From Kingdonia uniflora (Eukaryota > Streptophyta > Magnoliopsida > Ranunculales > Circaeasteraceae), in contig JACGCM010002659.1 in assembly GCA_014058105.1 (NCBI GenBank), forward strand, positions 2,604,001 to 2,668,000: a stretch of DNA of 64,000 nucleotides. Reading direction: 5' to 3'. Both the position numbers and the translations under genes were made by a program. Position 1 is the stretch's first letter. Each line of letters starts with the position of its first letter. The notes beneath the pieces are model-generated. The model was not told where the DNA came from. It searched no databases and worked only from the letters and a program-made list of their open reading frames with translations. Positions 54,381 to 64,000 of this stretch are shown here, one piece after another.

Positions 54381-56661
54381 ACCTCTAGCCTGTTGAAGGG
54401 TATCTACCTCAGGATCTAGGAGGGAAAAACTAAGCTTGAGAGTGGGAAAGTCGAGCTCGAGAAGAAGGTTGTTCGACTTGAATCTGACTTGGCTCTGGAG
54501 GAGGACCGATTGGTTACTGTAAAGGCTACACATAAGGTATTGATAGGTGATCTTACCGAAGAGGCGCATAAGAATGTGGATGACGTTGCCCTTCAATGTG
54601 ATAGACTTGGTCACCAACTCCTCGTAGTGAGGTACACAAAAGCTAACCTCAAAGCTATTATGGCTGGTACCTAGGTTGAAGAGGATGAAAGGGAAGAGGA
54701 TGTCCCTGCTGATGGAGGTGTGGTAACAGGGTTGTATTCGATCTCCCCCATAACTGATCTAGAGAACCAGGAGGAAGATAATGAGAAGGTAGAGTAAAGT
54801 TGTTGAAGTTTGGTTGTCAGTTTTTTGTGTGGTTTTCAAAATTGTAATTGTATGGAATATCGGTTTGTAGGATAACTTTGGGATAGGCTAAGAGATATTT
54901 GTAAACATTCTTTGTAGGAACTTAAGGATATGCACCTCATAATTGAGGAATTAAAGACTGAGCTTACTAATGAGAAAAACACCTCAGCGTCCTTGTTGAC
55001 TTCACAAGTGGAGCTACAGGATAGAGAAGAGCAAGAAATATTTGACTTGTATGGTTTATTACTTTAGAGCTACAAAGTAAAGTTAGGAAATATATATATA
55101 TCACAAATGTGTTAGCAATTTAGGGGCGATGGTAATCAAACATTTCCAGCTGATGCCATAGTGTTTAGAAAATCAGAGCATAGAAAATGTGTACCTTAAA
55201 ATTGGATGTAGATGTTATTGCCAACGAACTGAGATCATACTTCGACCTTTAGTTTAGAAGCAGTCTCATAACAATAGAATGTCAGAAAATAGAAATCTGT
55301 TATAATGTTAAAAATCATTTGTATTATGAATTGATTGTATTTGTGGAGTATTGTTGAATCGAGCTTGATATACTGTATCTGTGATGTAGGTCGAATTGGA
55401 GATTGTTCGTTCGAGTGAGCAACAGATGCTCCAATATAATCATGAGTTTGTAACAAAGTTTGATCGGATTAAAGAGGCATCTAAAGATAGGGAGGATCAG
55501 CATATCAAAGTGCAGATCCAGTTTGTTGAGGTGACAAAAACTATTTGCGACTTGACTCAGAAGATCGAAGGGAAGGATGCCAAAATTGAAAAAGTGCAAA
55601 AAGAGCTTGCAGAGGCGCAAGCTAAAGTAGCAAAGCTCAAAAGCCGAATAGATATACTGATGGCGAAAAGTAGAGAGGCGGAAGCCGCTCGATACCGTAT
55701 CCAGACGCTAGATGTGACAGAAAAATCATTACAAGATTTTTTTGGCTAGTTTGAAGAGTCAAATGACCAGAAAAATAAACGAGTTTGAGCAAACTCGAGC
55801 TGATCTTATAAGTGCCAAAATTGAGATCGAGCAACTGAAGTGTGAAATGACTAGGAGAGACAACGAGCTTGATAAATTTTGAGCTGACCTGGCCCGTTCT
55901 GAAAGTATGGCTGATCAATTGAGCGAGGCCTTGCCTGCTAAAGAAATGGACTTCTGCATGGTTCAAAGATGGTGTGGTGAACTGAATAAGAGGGTGGCTC
56001 AATTGAAGGTAGGTTTGGCTACGACCAATTCGCGTGTCAAAAAGGCCGAGGCTGGGGAGCGGTTAAAGAAGAAAAAGGTGATGTCGGGGGCTCAATTGTA
56101 AATGGGGATGTGGTTGGTCCATCAGCTCGAATCAAAGAGCTGGAGGAAGATGTAACTCGAATTCAAGCTCACGTACAAAGAGGAAATGAACATTTAAGGG
56201 GTGCCAAGATAAGTTAGACATTATTCTTCGCAGAGAGTGAGAGTTAGAGGGGGTGATCACGGGGAAGGATCAACTGTTAACGAAGAAAGATGAACTATTG
56301 AAGAAGGCTCCTGTTGGGGGAAGTAAAGGGAATGATAGGGAGTTGGAGGAACTTCGCGCTCAGTTGGCAGAGTTGACGACTATGAACAAGGCTGAGCTAG
56401 AGAAAAATGGCAGAGCATCACGAGATTATGACACGCGTAGATAAATGCTTAGACTGGCAAGATGAATGGTGCAAAATCTTGAAAGAGTGTCACCATAGAT
56501 TACAAAAGCGCTTTTCCAAGGTAGTTATGCTCTATCAAAACTCTTCAGTCCAAGAAATATTTTGCTCACAGGAGCTAATGGTTGTTATTGCCTATTTCGT
56601 AGAGGAAGTAAGAAGGCTTGAGTTTGAGAGGGATACCTTGCATGACTGTGTGTTATTCTGA
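54381..56661 (+). pseudogene. Element C antisense ORF, coiled-coil exons
   Basis: Frames 54420-54674 (KVELEKKVVRLESDLALEED), 54918-55065 (LHLIIEELKTELT-like), then, after the acceptor TGTGATGTAG at 55389, VELEIVRSSEQQMLQYNHEF, DLTQKIEGKDAKIEKVQKEL and KSREAEAARYRIQ, followed by frames 55907-56101, 56253-56444 and 56407-56661. All are heptad-rich. The end reads SQELMVVIAYFVEEVRRLEF and stops at 56659-56661. The part from 55390 onward is collinear with D 27370-28613. Several frameshifts are present. Confidence 0.7.
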
Positions 56662-57115
56662 GAAGAAAACGAAGCTGACCTCCCATAAGCAAAAGAAACA
56701 TGTAGAAGTAACTTGCTATTGTAAACATATAAAGAGAAGAAAGCTAGTTTTACCTTTGCTTTATCTGATGTCTGATAGAGATCTTTGATTGAAAACTAGT
56801 ATTCCCTTTGTTTTAATCGCAGATATATGTATAGATGGGCGACTGAAAGCTAGTATTACATTTGCTTTAATCTTTGTATAAAGGTTGATTGAAAGATAAT
56901 ATTACCTTTGCTTTAATTTGTTAGATGGGTAATTGAAAGCTAGTATTACTTTTGCTTTAATCTATGTATAGAGGTCGATTAAAAGCTAGTATTACCTTTG
57001 TTTTAATCTGTTAGATGGGTGATTGAAAGCTAGTATTACCTTTGTTTTAATATGTGTATAAATGTCGATTGAAAGCTAGTATTACCTTTGCGTTAATCTA
57101 AGAGATTTAGAAGAG
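56662..57115 (+). repeat. 45-bp tandem array (alternating dimer) after the C aORF
   Basis: The core GATTGAAAGCTAGTATTACC recurs at 56841, 56887, 56931, 56977, 57021 and 57067: spacings 46, 44, 46, 44, 46. Two monomer types alternate, one led by TTAGATGGGTGATTG and one by GTATAGAGGTCGATTG, so the true period is a 90-bp dimer. A longer, D-like unit stands first (56745-56820). The core is that of the 28856-29490 array. Confidence 0.9.
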
Positions 57116-57546
57116 TCTACGTAAGTAAAGAGTAACGTGAGAAAAAACTTAGAAGTTTTCATTGAGTAGAATAGAATGTACATTGTATGGAGATTGAAAT
57201 CTTACTTTTGGAATATAATGAACGAGAATTTTAAAATAGAGAAACCAGGGACTTAACGATAATATTGTTTCAATTGCCTAACGTTTCATGGATTGGGGAT
57301 TCAGATTCTATGATATGTCATGAGATAGTACAATCCCAGACCAATTTGACCAACAATGAGGAATGGTCCTTCCCAATTTTTGGTAAGCTTCTCAGCATGT
57401 GCTTCCTTTCTGTATTGTGGGATTTCTCTGAGGATGACATCGTTGATTTAAAACTCACAGCTTCAAACTCATCTGTTATACGAGCTAGCCAGCATATGGT
57501 GATATCGACCTAGGTTGGCAATAGTGTGTTCCCAAGTTTCATCTAT
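57116..57546. other. Spacer between the C array and integrase end
   Basis: No gene recognised on the + strand. On the - strand it should hold the very end of integrase; the + frame 57265-57513 is probably a shadow of it. Nothing further can be supported. Confidence 0.4.
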
Positions 57547-58330
57547 TCAGTTCATATTACAAGCTAACTCGAACCCATTTTCTTCGTCTGTAAGCTCGTG
57601 ATCTCTGACTGGGTGGTAGTACTCTAGAAGAATGATAACTTTTGTACCATAGGCTAGGAGGAAGGGGGAACAGCCGATTGATTGTCGAGGTGTAGTACGA
57701 CATGCCCACAAGACGTAAGGGAATTCTTGTATCAAGTTCCTTTTTTCTATGATTGAAGCATTTTCTTGAGTCCATCTACTATGGTTTTGTTACCTTCGGC
57801 TTGAAGGTAACAAGGATTGGATGGTGAGTGGACGTTTGTTGAGGAAGGCTAGAAGTTTTTCACCAATGAACTGTGGCCTGTTATCAATCTGAATCAGGTG
57901 GGGGCATCTAAACCGGGTGATAATGTGTTCCCCGATAAAAGATATGACCTCTTTTTCTCTAGTTCGATAGAGAGAAACTACTTCCACCTATTTTGTAAAA
58001 TAATCGGTTGTTACGAGTAAGAAACGTTGGTCACCTAGAGTATTAGGAAATTCAGCGACATAGTTCGAGTGTAGGGGCGCAAATCATGTTTCTATGTCGT
58101 TGACATGTGTCGCATTTGCGCGAGTACTTTTCTGCATGCTTGCGCATGCCTGGCCAGAATACTCTTTGTGTAATCGCTCAATTAGCGAGTGATCAACCTG
58201 CGGTATGTAAGCCACAAGTTCCTTCATGTAAATTTTTGAGCATTTTATCTGTTTTCATCGTTGAGAGGCACTTAAGATAAGGTCATGTGACTAAGCAACG
58301 ATATAGACGACCATTCTGAACTGCGTAATG
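57547..58330 (-). pseudogene. Element C integrase
   Basis: From high to low coordinates: RVFWPGMRKHAEKYSRKCDT followed by CQRH (zinc-binding), then the core with an LYRTREKEVISFIGEHIITRF segment and QIDNRPQFIGEKLL, where DNGPQF has become DNRPQF but the Asp is kept. The C-terminal part (57547-57735) reads FPYVLWACRTTPRQSIGCSP and FLLAYGTKVI. Frameshifts and stops separate the pieces. Confidence 0.85.
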
Positions 58331-58429
58331 CTTCATTTTTTTGATCAACCGGCGGTACTCTTTTGGATCTATTGGGAGGGGCCCGTTACATTCATTCTTG
58401 GGGCTGTTGTAGGCAATAAAGGGTTTTTG

Positions 58430-58925
58430 TCAATCGTCGTTCTCCTCTTCATCACCGCCAGCATTGATCGTGCATACGGGATAAAGATCAATACTAGGGG
58501 TGGATATCACTTCGATTTGTAGATATCGTACTTCTGTACCCAAGACCCCAACTAGATAAACCAAGGAATTGGCATGTCGGTTTTTACCTCGAGGGAGATA
58601 GTCAAGAGTTGCTTTGGCAAATCTGTTCATTCTATCGGCAAAGAAGGCTGTATATTCGATTATCTTGCCATTTTTCTTATACTACTCTGAGTAATGGTTG
58701 ACAATGAGTAGAGAATTCGTATAATCAAAGAGCTCTTGGACGCCAAGCTCGAGCGTAAGGTCGAGTCTATGATTTAGAGCTTCGTATTTTGTGATATTGT
58801 TGGAGGCTTTAAAATCTGAGCATATTGATTTCTTGATTTTATCGTTGGAAGGGGTAATTAATAAGATTCCAATTCTAGGCCATACGGGTCCTGCTAAACC
58901 ATCTGTAAGAAGTCTTCACCCTTTC
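58430..58925 (-). pseudogene. Element C second RNase H (archaeal type)
   Basis: The final part, 58430-58630, reads ATLDYLPRGKNRHANSLVYL and EVRYLQIEVISTPSID, matching the E2 text PRGKNRHFDSLTYL; the Asp position is Asn here. The upstream part (58640-58925), with stops, corresponds to the TDG and NN-x-x-EYEA blocks. A dual-RNase-H layout as in E2 and B. Confidence 0.75.
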
Positions 58926-58945
58926 CTTGTAATCTACTCAGCTTG

Positions 58946-59470
58946 CTAGTCAAATAGTTTGGTGGGTGGATCTTCTGTAATTTCTTCTGCAAGGTCAGGA
59001 TCGTGCTCCTCCCAATCGGGACCTTTTACTGGAAAATCCACGAGAAAATTGGCAACAGCCTGACCTTTGTCTAAATGGCATTGTTCGAACTTGATATCAT
59101 GCTCTCCTAAACTAACTGACCATTGATGCACTCTTCGTGATTTATTTATTTTTGGACAAAACTTCTTGGCGTGGGTAGTTCGTCATGATTTTGACTGAAT
59201 GAGCTTGGAAGTAGTGCTTAAGTTTTATGTGAAGTGTAAGCCAGAGTTAGGAGTCGCTCGATTTTAGAATACCTCGTTTCTGCTGGAGTGAAGGTTTTGC
59301 TAATGAAATAGACTGGCTTTTTGGCATTTCCCTCAAGTCGAATGAGAACCGAGATGATAGAAGTGTCTGTGACTGCCAGGTAGATGATCAGTTCCTCATT
59401 ATCTATTGGGGTGCTCATGATAGAAGACTTCCCTGGATAGGATTTGAGTTCCTGAAAAGCTACCTCGCAT
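58946..59470 (-). pseudogene. Element C first RNase H
   Basis: 59218-59418 reads ELIIYLAVTDTSIISVLIRL and PVYFISKTFTPAETRYSKIE; 58946-59131 reads HQWSVSLGEHDIKFEQCHLD and GQAVANFLVDFPVKGPDWEE. These are the same blocks as E2 19140-19540. Confidence 0.8.
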
Positions 59471-60290
59471 TCTGATGACCATTAGATCTCTTCGTTTGGC
59501 TAGACTTTTCCTTGTTTGGTACAACCTCTGAGCAATAAGAACAGCCAACGATAACGATCTGAAGATTTAGAAACGAATCAGTTGATAGCAGCGATCTTGC
59601 CTGTAAGTTTTTGTACGTCATTCGCTGTTCTTAAAGATGGCATTTTGAGGAGAGCTCGAATTTGATTTGGATCGGCCTCAATCCCCTTCTTGCTGATGAG
59701 ATGGTAAAGGAACTTGCCTAAATGTACTCCAAATTGACACTTATCAGGATTGAGTCGCATCCAGTAAGATCGTAGAATGTTGAATACTATGGTTAGATAT
59801 GTGATATGGTCCCTTGACTGTACGCTCTTGTATAAGAGATCATCGATGTAGACTTCAATGATTTTCCCAAGGTGTACTTTGAGCATAGTTATCATTAATC
59901 GTTGATAAGTTGTACCAGTGTTCTTTAATCTAAAGGGCATGACTTTGTAATAGTAAAGTCCTCTTTAAGTGATGAAAGTAGCTTTTTCCTGATCTTCTTC
60001 CAAGAGAGGAATTTGATTGCATCCAGAAGTAGCATCCATCATAGATAAGGTCTCGTAACCTGCCATAGAATCAAGAATTTGATAAATGATGGGAAGAGGG
60101 AAATTTTCCTTTAGAGTATATTTGTTTAGATTAGTGAAATCCACACAAACTCAGACCTTTCCATTCTTCTTTGAAACTGCAATGATGTTGGAGATTCAAT
60201 CTAGATACTTGGCCTCTCGAATGAACCCCACTTTGATTAATTTATCGATCTCAATGTTGACCTCATCTCAAAGATGAAGTGAGAGTCTCC
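59471..60290 (-). pseudogene. Element C reverse transcriptase
   Basis: Frame 59578-59940 reads MPFRLKNTGTTYQRLMITML, VYIDDLLYKSVQSRDHITYL and RLNPDKCQFGVHLGKFLYHL, with an intact YIDD box. The upstream part (59940-60290) encodes the palm start with ATSGCNQIPLL-like text (the first Asp region MMDATSGC) but carries a stop next to YYYKVMPF. The best preserved RT active site in the window. Confidence 0.88.
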
Positions 60291-60599
60291 GTTGTTTCTG
60301 TTTGACCGCGTGGCGTTAATGACCAATCTATGACATGCCTTGGATGGATCGACTCTAGGAATCTCTTCAAAAGTCCATGCAAAGATATCTCGATTTATTC
60401 ATAAGAAGTAAACAAGAGCATCCTTTTCGTTTGGGACCAGCTTGGTACCTATAAAAATACCTCGGCTAGGTTCATCAATGTCTATGTTCTCTGTAGGATA
60501 TTCTGTTGAACGCTTATCATCGATGTGACCAGCTTTCTGTAATTCTTCTGTGGAAGGCTTATCATCGATGTGACCAATTTTTTGTAATTGATAAACAGC

Positions 60600-61362
60600 G
60601 TATATGTCTGATATATTTAGAATGGAAGAGACGGTATTCTCACAAGCTTTAAAAAAAATTTAACTACCTTTGATTTTATCGATGCCATTATTATGTTTGA
60701 AGTGAAGTGCTTGATGATAAGTAGAAGCGATTGCTTCCATGTTGTGAATCCAGCAGCGACCCATAATCCCGAGATAACAAGATTTGGCGTTGATGATGTA
60801 GAATACGACATCAATTGTGACTGGTCCTGCGGTGATAGGTAAGATGATCTTGCATACTCATTTCTCTTTGGAACCATTAAATCCACTGATATTGGTGTCG
60901 TTTGGAATTACTTGATCGGCCAACTCCATCTGATCGATCGTGCTCTGAAAAAAATCTCAATACCGCTTTCAGTATCGACCATCATTGTATGCATGACAAA
61001 CTTCTTCATCTTACGCATTATTACTAATGCATAATGATATAAAAAATTACATGACTGATGTCGCAATCTTCGAATGAAATCCCAAGCCGGCGATTGCTCG
61101 ACTCAAGAAGAAGCTTGGCTTCTTTATCTTGAGATGTGAGATCGCAACATTCAGACCATCTCCTGCGCTTGAATCTGCAAGAGTTGTTAATCTCATGAAT
61201 CTTGATCATGTTGTTGTGGTACATGTGGTACAAATTTTTTTCCTCAGCTTGATCTTCAACCTGGACGACTTCGATCTGTGTCTTGTAGCTTCCATTCTTG
61301 TATGATTCCAGATCAACAATGCATTCGTACATTCTCCCATCTTTGAAGATATATTCTAACAA
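60600..61362 (-). pseudogene. Element C gag end and protease
   Basis: 61024-61362 ends RRLGISFEDCDISHVIFY, the segment before protease. The active site, near 60985-60965, reads MMVDTESGIEIFF, with DTG changed to DTE, so the catalytic Asp stays but the essential Gly is replaced. QSTIDQMELADQVI and ITAGPVTIDVVFYI follow as in E2. The open frame 60617-60886 lies in a different frame and is a shadow. Confidence 0.75.
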
Positions 61363-61449
61363 CCTCTATAAAGCATAGCAGTTGTCAGTGTCATGGTGAT
61401 TTACCTTGTGATGCATGCAGTATGGTCTACTTTTAATTGGTTTCAGCAA

Positions 61450-62288
61450 TTAAGATAGACGGTAGAACTTGTCCTTTGATAGAATTGGAAAAATTGTGGA
61501 GAGTCGGACATTCATCTTGAGGAGGACCGGCTTGGTTAATAAATTACATTTCTGTAGTTTGCCAGTATTTGCCTTGGAACGCTTTTGATCACCCTGGTCC
61601 TCCTTCAATTTATTGTTTTGTTTTGCAGTTGGACCTTTAACAGTTAGGACGGATTTAGTAGATTTATGTCTTTCAGTCATCATCCTTTTCAGGTTGACAT
61701 AACCATTGACCTTGGTGATTATGTCCTCTAAAGTTACAGGCTTGTTTAAGAAGAGATGTTCCTTAGCTTTATAATCGAGCTGGAGCGCATTGGTGAAAGC
61801 AGTGACAGCTATCTTCTGATCCAGGTTATCAACTTTTCTTGTAAACTCCAAAAACTTCTTTGCAAAGGCCTCGAGCTTATCTCCTTGTGATTGTTTGAGA
61901 CTAATAAGAGAATATAAATTCTCTTATTTGTCCTTGTTGTGAGCAAGGACAACAAGGTTAATAAAAGGTTATGTAGTTGATCGAATATAAAGATAGGATC
62001 TTCAGGTAGAGAGTGAAACCACCGGAGCGGTTCTCCCTGGAAACTTGTCATGAACAGACGACATAGAATATGGTTGAGATTTGAGTACAATCCCATGGAA
62101 TCTTGGAATTGCTGAATGTGCTCTTTTGGATCAGTGCCTTTGTATTTACGTATCTTCGGATTATGGAAACCTTTCGGTACGTCCATATCAAATAACTCTT
62201 TGGCAATCGGACTACCTTGTGACTTTGTGAGATCGTCCGTAGTGCCTAAAACTTGAACTTCAATCAACTCCTTGATACATTGATCCAT
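61450..62288 (-). pseudogene. Element C gag
   Basis: Two overlapping frames, 61809-62288 and 61450-61851, join by a frameshift near 61850. The first reads MDQCIKELIEVQVLGTTDDL, FHNPKIRKYKGTDPKEHIQQ, FQDSMGLYSNLNHILCRLF and EPLRWFHSLPEDP (Gag core); the second has RKVDNLDQKIAVTAFTNALQ and KPVTLEDIITKVNGYVNLKR. It is the best preserved Gag here. The N-terminal part (62300-62940) shows more stops. Confidence 0.85.
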
Positions 62289-62299
62289 ATATTATTGTG

Positions 62300-62946
62300 T
62301 GACAAACTAACGTATGGTCAGAGTGACTTGGCGAGCCGGTCGAGGATTATGACTGTCGGTGCCTTCACTCAAATGATCACGTACTAAAATTTGATATGGA
62401 GGTCGTTGTTCTTCCTCTTGACGCATGAAAGGTCGGGGATCCCTACTAATATCGGACTGAACTTCGCTGCCCAAATGAATGGAAGGTTGAAGTTCATGCT
62501 GAATATTTTTAGAAATGGCTTTGCTAGTGGCTCCTCGGGGGCCTCATCTGTCTCGTGCAGAAACACGAGAGTTTTCCAGAACTTGATCACGATCCCTATT
62601 ATGGGGAGCCTGTTGAGTATCCTATAAAGTTTGTAATATAGTCTATATTGTTGTCATCTATTCTTCGTGTCGCTTGAATACTGTCAAAAGAGCTTGTCAC
62701 TCGTTTTCGAGCTCTTTCTCTCGCAGAACTCTCGGTCAAGCGTTAACTGACGTCGAACTCATTGCGTTTTTCTATTTCGGCCTGGATATTTGCCCGTAGA
62801 TCAGTAAGTTGTTCTGGCTCAACTGAAAGATCGAGCTGAATTCCCGTTGTTGGCGCTTGGAAGTGACCATGTTGGAAATGGATAGTAGAGTGAATATATG
62901 CCTTAGGATATTGTTGAAATGTCATCTTTCCTAATGATGGCGCTAA
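62300..62946 (-). other. Element C primer-binding site and 5' gag region
   Basis: TTAGCGCCATCATTAGGAAA follows the LTR on the - strand: TTGGCGCC with one change, but unlike the other PBSs after it. A Gag-like start follows near 62925 (MTFQQYPKAYIHSTIHF), then a Glu/Arg-rich helix. Stops and frameshifts occur. Confidence 0.55.
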
Positions 62947-62947
62947 A

Positions 62948-63469
62948 TGTAATGGCCTAATTCTGTAGCTCAAAATTAGCTTTTACACCAAATGTACCAG
63001 TGACAAGAAATAATACAGGTGATTTAGCTTGGAAAACCTTTCAATATGTAAAAAACCACGACCTCGTGCTGAGGGTTTTAGTAACAGTAACTTTTATTGC
63101 TTGAGGCTGATATCTTATTATAAGTGATCTCTTGAACTAGAAATGCTTGATCTTGAAATAAGAAGTTTTTGTATTGGAGTCTAGAAAATCTATGGAAATT
63201 TTCTTTGTATAGACCTTACCCGAAACTCGTTATCGTGCTGAAGCACATTCCCTGAATTACGAGGTAAGTGGTGGTTGACTGCATAACTGTTTAGTTCGTG
63301 GGAGACAGGTATCTTTGACTTGTTCACATTTTTTGTAGTGCTCGATCTACGCTCTTTATCAGTTCTTGATCTAGGCGGCAATACCGACTGTTCATGTCAA
63401 GTATGAAATGCGTGAGCCTGATACTGAGGTAGTTTGAATTTGGGTTAGGTCGATGGGTAGGTCCCCACA
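62948..63469 (-). mobile_element. 5' LTR of element C
   Basis: TGTGGGGACCTACCCATC...GAATTAGGCCATTACA on the - strand, 522 bp. AATAAAAGTT (shared with D) lies near the R/U5 part. The + frame flank beginning CACATCATAATTATT continues sequence T. Confidence 0.88.
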
Positions 63470-64000
63470 CACATCATAATTATTCTTTATTATTATTGTT
63501 CTTTTGCCACCCATAATAAAGTTATTAAGAGTTGAGTTTTTGATTTTTGCAGAACTTCGTATCGAAGTTGACGTAATTATTCCAAGTACTTGTTGACATG
63601 AAGTCGAATCTTATATGTACAAGACACCTGCTCAACCCTGATGTTAAAATATTTATTCTTTTCGTTAAACTCAACTAGGTCGTTAAAACGTCTTCTTATC
63701 GAAGATATTAAATCCAAAGTTACGGATAGAATACCTTCTGAATGTTGCTTGACTTTGGGAGTGTTTTTAAGATTAATCAGCTCTCCAAGTTTTTGATCGA
63801 TAATATAAGTACAAATTTCTTCAAAAAGAACAAATTCAAATCACAACATTCAATACTTATAGTTTTTAGTAGATAAAACTTCTCTTTAATCTCTAATTAA
63901 ACTAAGTTAAACTTCTAAGGAGAAATACATCAGACAATGAAATCAAACTTTCTGCAAGGAATATGCGATTCATATCTACTAAAAATAATTATTAAAAAAT
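63470..64000. repeat. Tandem sequence T, copy right of element C
   Basis: Matches 49440-49928 and, at its right end (CTGCAAGGAATATGCGATTC, ATATCTACTAAAA), also 49286-49330, as expected of a tandem repeat of about 617 bp. It continues beyond the window. Confidence 0.75.

Larger units (their letters stand above)
49929..63469 (-). mobile_element. Tat-lineage Ty3/gypsy element C, 3' LTR truncated
   Basis: Reading on the - strand: 5' LTR 63469-62948, PBS, gag, protease, RT, two RNases H, integrase (to about 57547), a tandem array (57110-56786), the aORF on the + strand (50380-56661), polypurine tract and 118 bp of 3' LTR (50046-49929). Same family as element D. The right flank begins exactly where sequence T is interrupted, which fixes the 5' insertion edge. 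Confidence 0.88.

Noticed and set aside
60617..60886. 89-codon - strand frame as a new gene
   Set aside because: It lies in the wrong frame across the element C protease; the protease text is found in another frame.
63190..63381. 63-codon - strand frame in the C LTR
   Set aside because: It lies fully inside the LTR, and a similar frame in the truncated LTR (49761-49958) is mostly different sequence.
1..64000. tRNA, rRNA or organellar DNA insertions
   Set aside because: No cloverleaf with a recognisable A/B box pair and no organelle gene text was noticed. The GGCGCC stretches are primer-binding sites, not tRNA genes. A tRNA scan would be decisive.

Overview
This window looks like nuclear DNA from a flowering plant, probably a eudicot. 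It has one intron-containing NAC transcription factor gene set in layers of decayed plant LTR retrotransposons. It is AT-rich, has plant GT-AG introns, a telo-box-rich 5' leader, Ty3/gypsy elements of the dual-RNase-H (Tat) type, a copia remnant, a hAT-type MITE and solo LTRs. No rRNA, tRNA, CRISPR array or prokaryotic signal was recognised. The species cannot be named from this sequence.

Layout. 1-2440: a broken chromovirus-like RNase H/integrase remnant, a cluster of TTCGAACGA-type palindromes, and a broken copia reverse transcriptase. 2441-7778: the NAC gene (exons 4618-4768, 4866-5152, 5491-6792) with a short uORF and a poly(A) signal; this is the only convincing host gene. 7779-16470: a tandem duplication of a nested stack. 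Each copy holds a hAT MITE (8-bp target duplication), then the LTR and gag start of one gypsy element (E1), then the LTR of a second (E2) inserted in that gag. Copy 2 also carries a solo LTR. 14950-27240: element E2, with gag, protease, RT, two RNases H and integrase on the + strand, then a long antisense coding region (aORF) on the - strand. 27241-32880: a rearranged piece of another Tat element (D) with an inverted coiled-coil part, a 115-bp tandem array, - strand aORF exons and a 3' LTR. 32881-37105: a second solo LTR with a perfect target duplication, a possible Tekay-like LTR, and two unrecognised small ORFs. 37106-49186: a complete 12-kb Tat element (B) with both LTRs, GTATA target duplications, dead pol genes and a - strand aORF. 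49192-64000: a ~617-bp tandem sequence split by a fourth Tat element (C) on the - strand (5' LTR 62948-63469, pol 57.5-62.3 kb, aORF on the + strand 50.4-56.7 kb, 3' LTR cut to 118 bp).

How the parts work together. The recurring theme is a spliced gene lying antisense between pol and the 3' LTR in four Tat elements (E2, B, C, D). It seems to encode a basic N-terminal part, a middle domain resembling the plant 'putative gypsy type transposon' family, and a long coiled coil ending in a shared motif around E-(L/M)-M-x-V-I-x-(Y/F)-F. In two copies the aORF stop is followed directly by a tandem array of a related ~45-bp monomer, placed between two converging transcripts. All pol and aORF copies here are broken by stops, frameshifts or lost catalytic residues, so this is an archive of old elements rather than a set of active ones.
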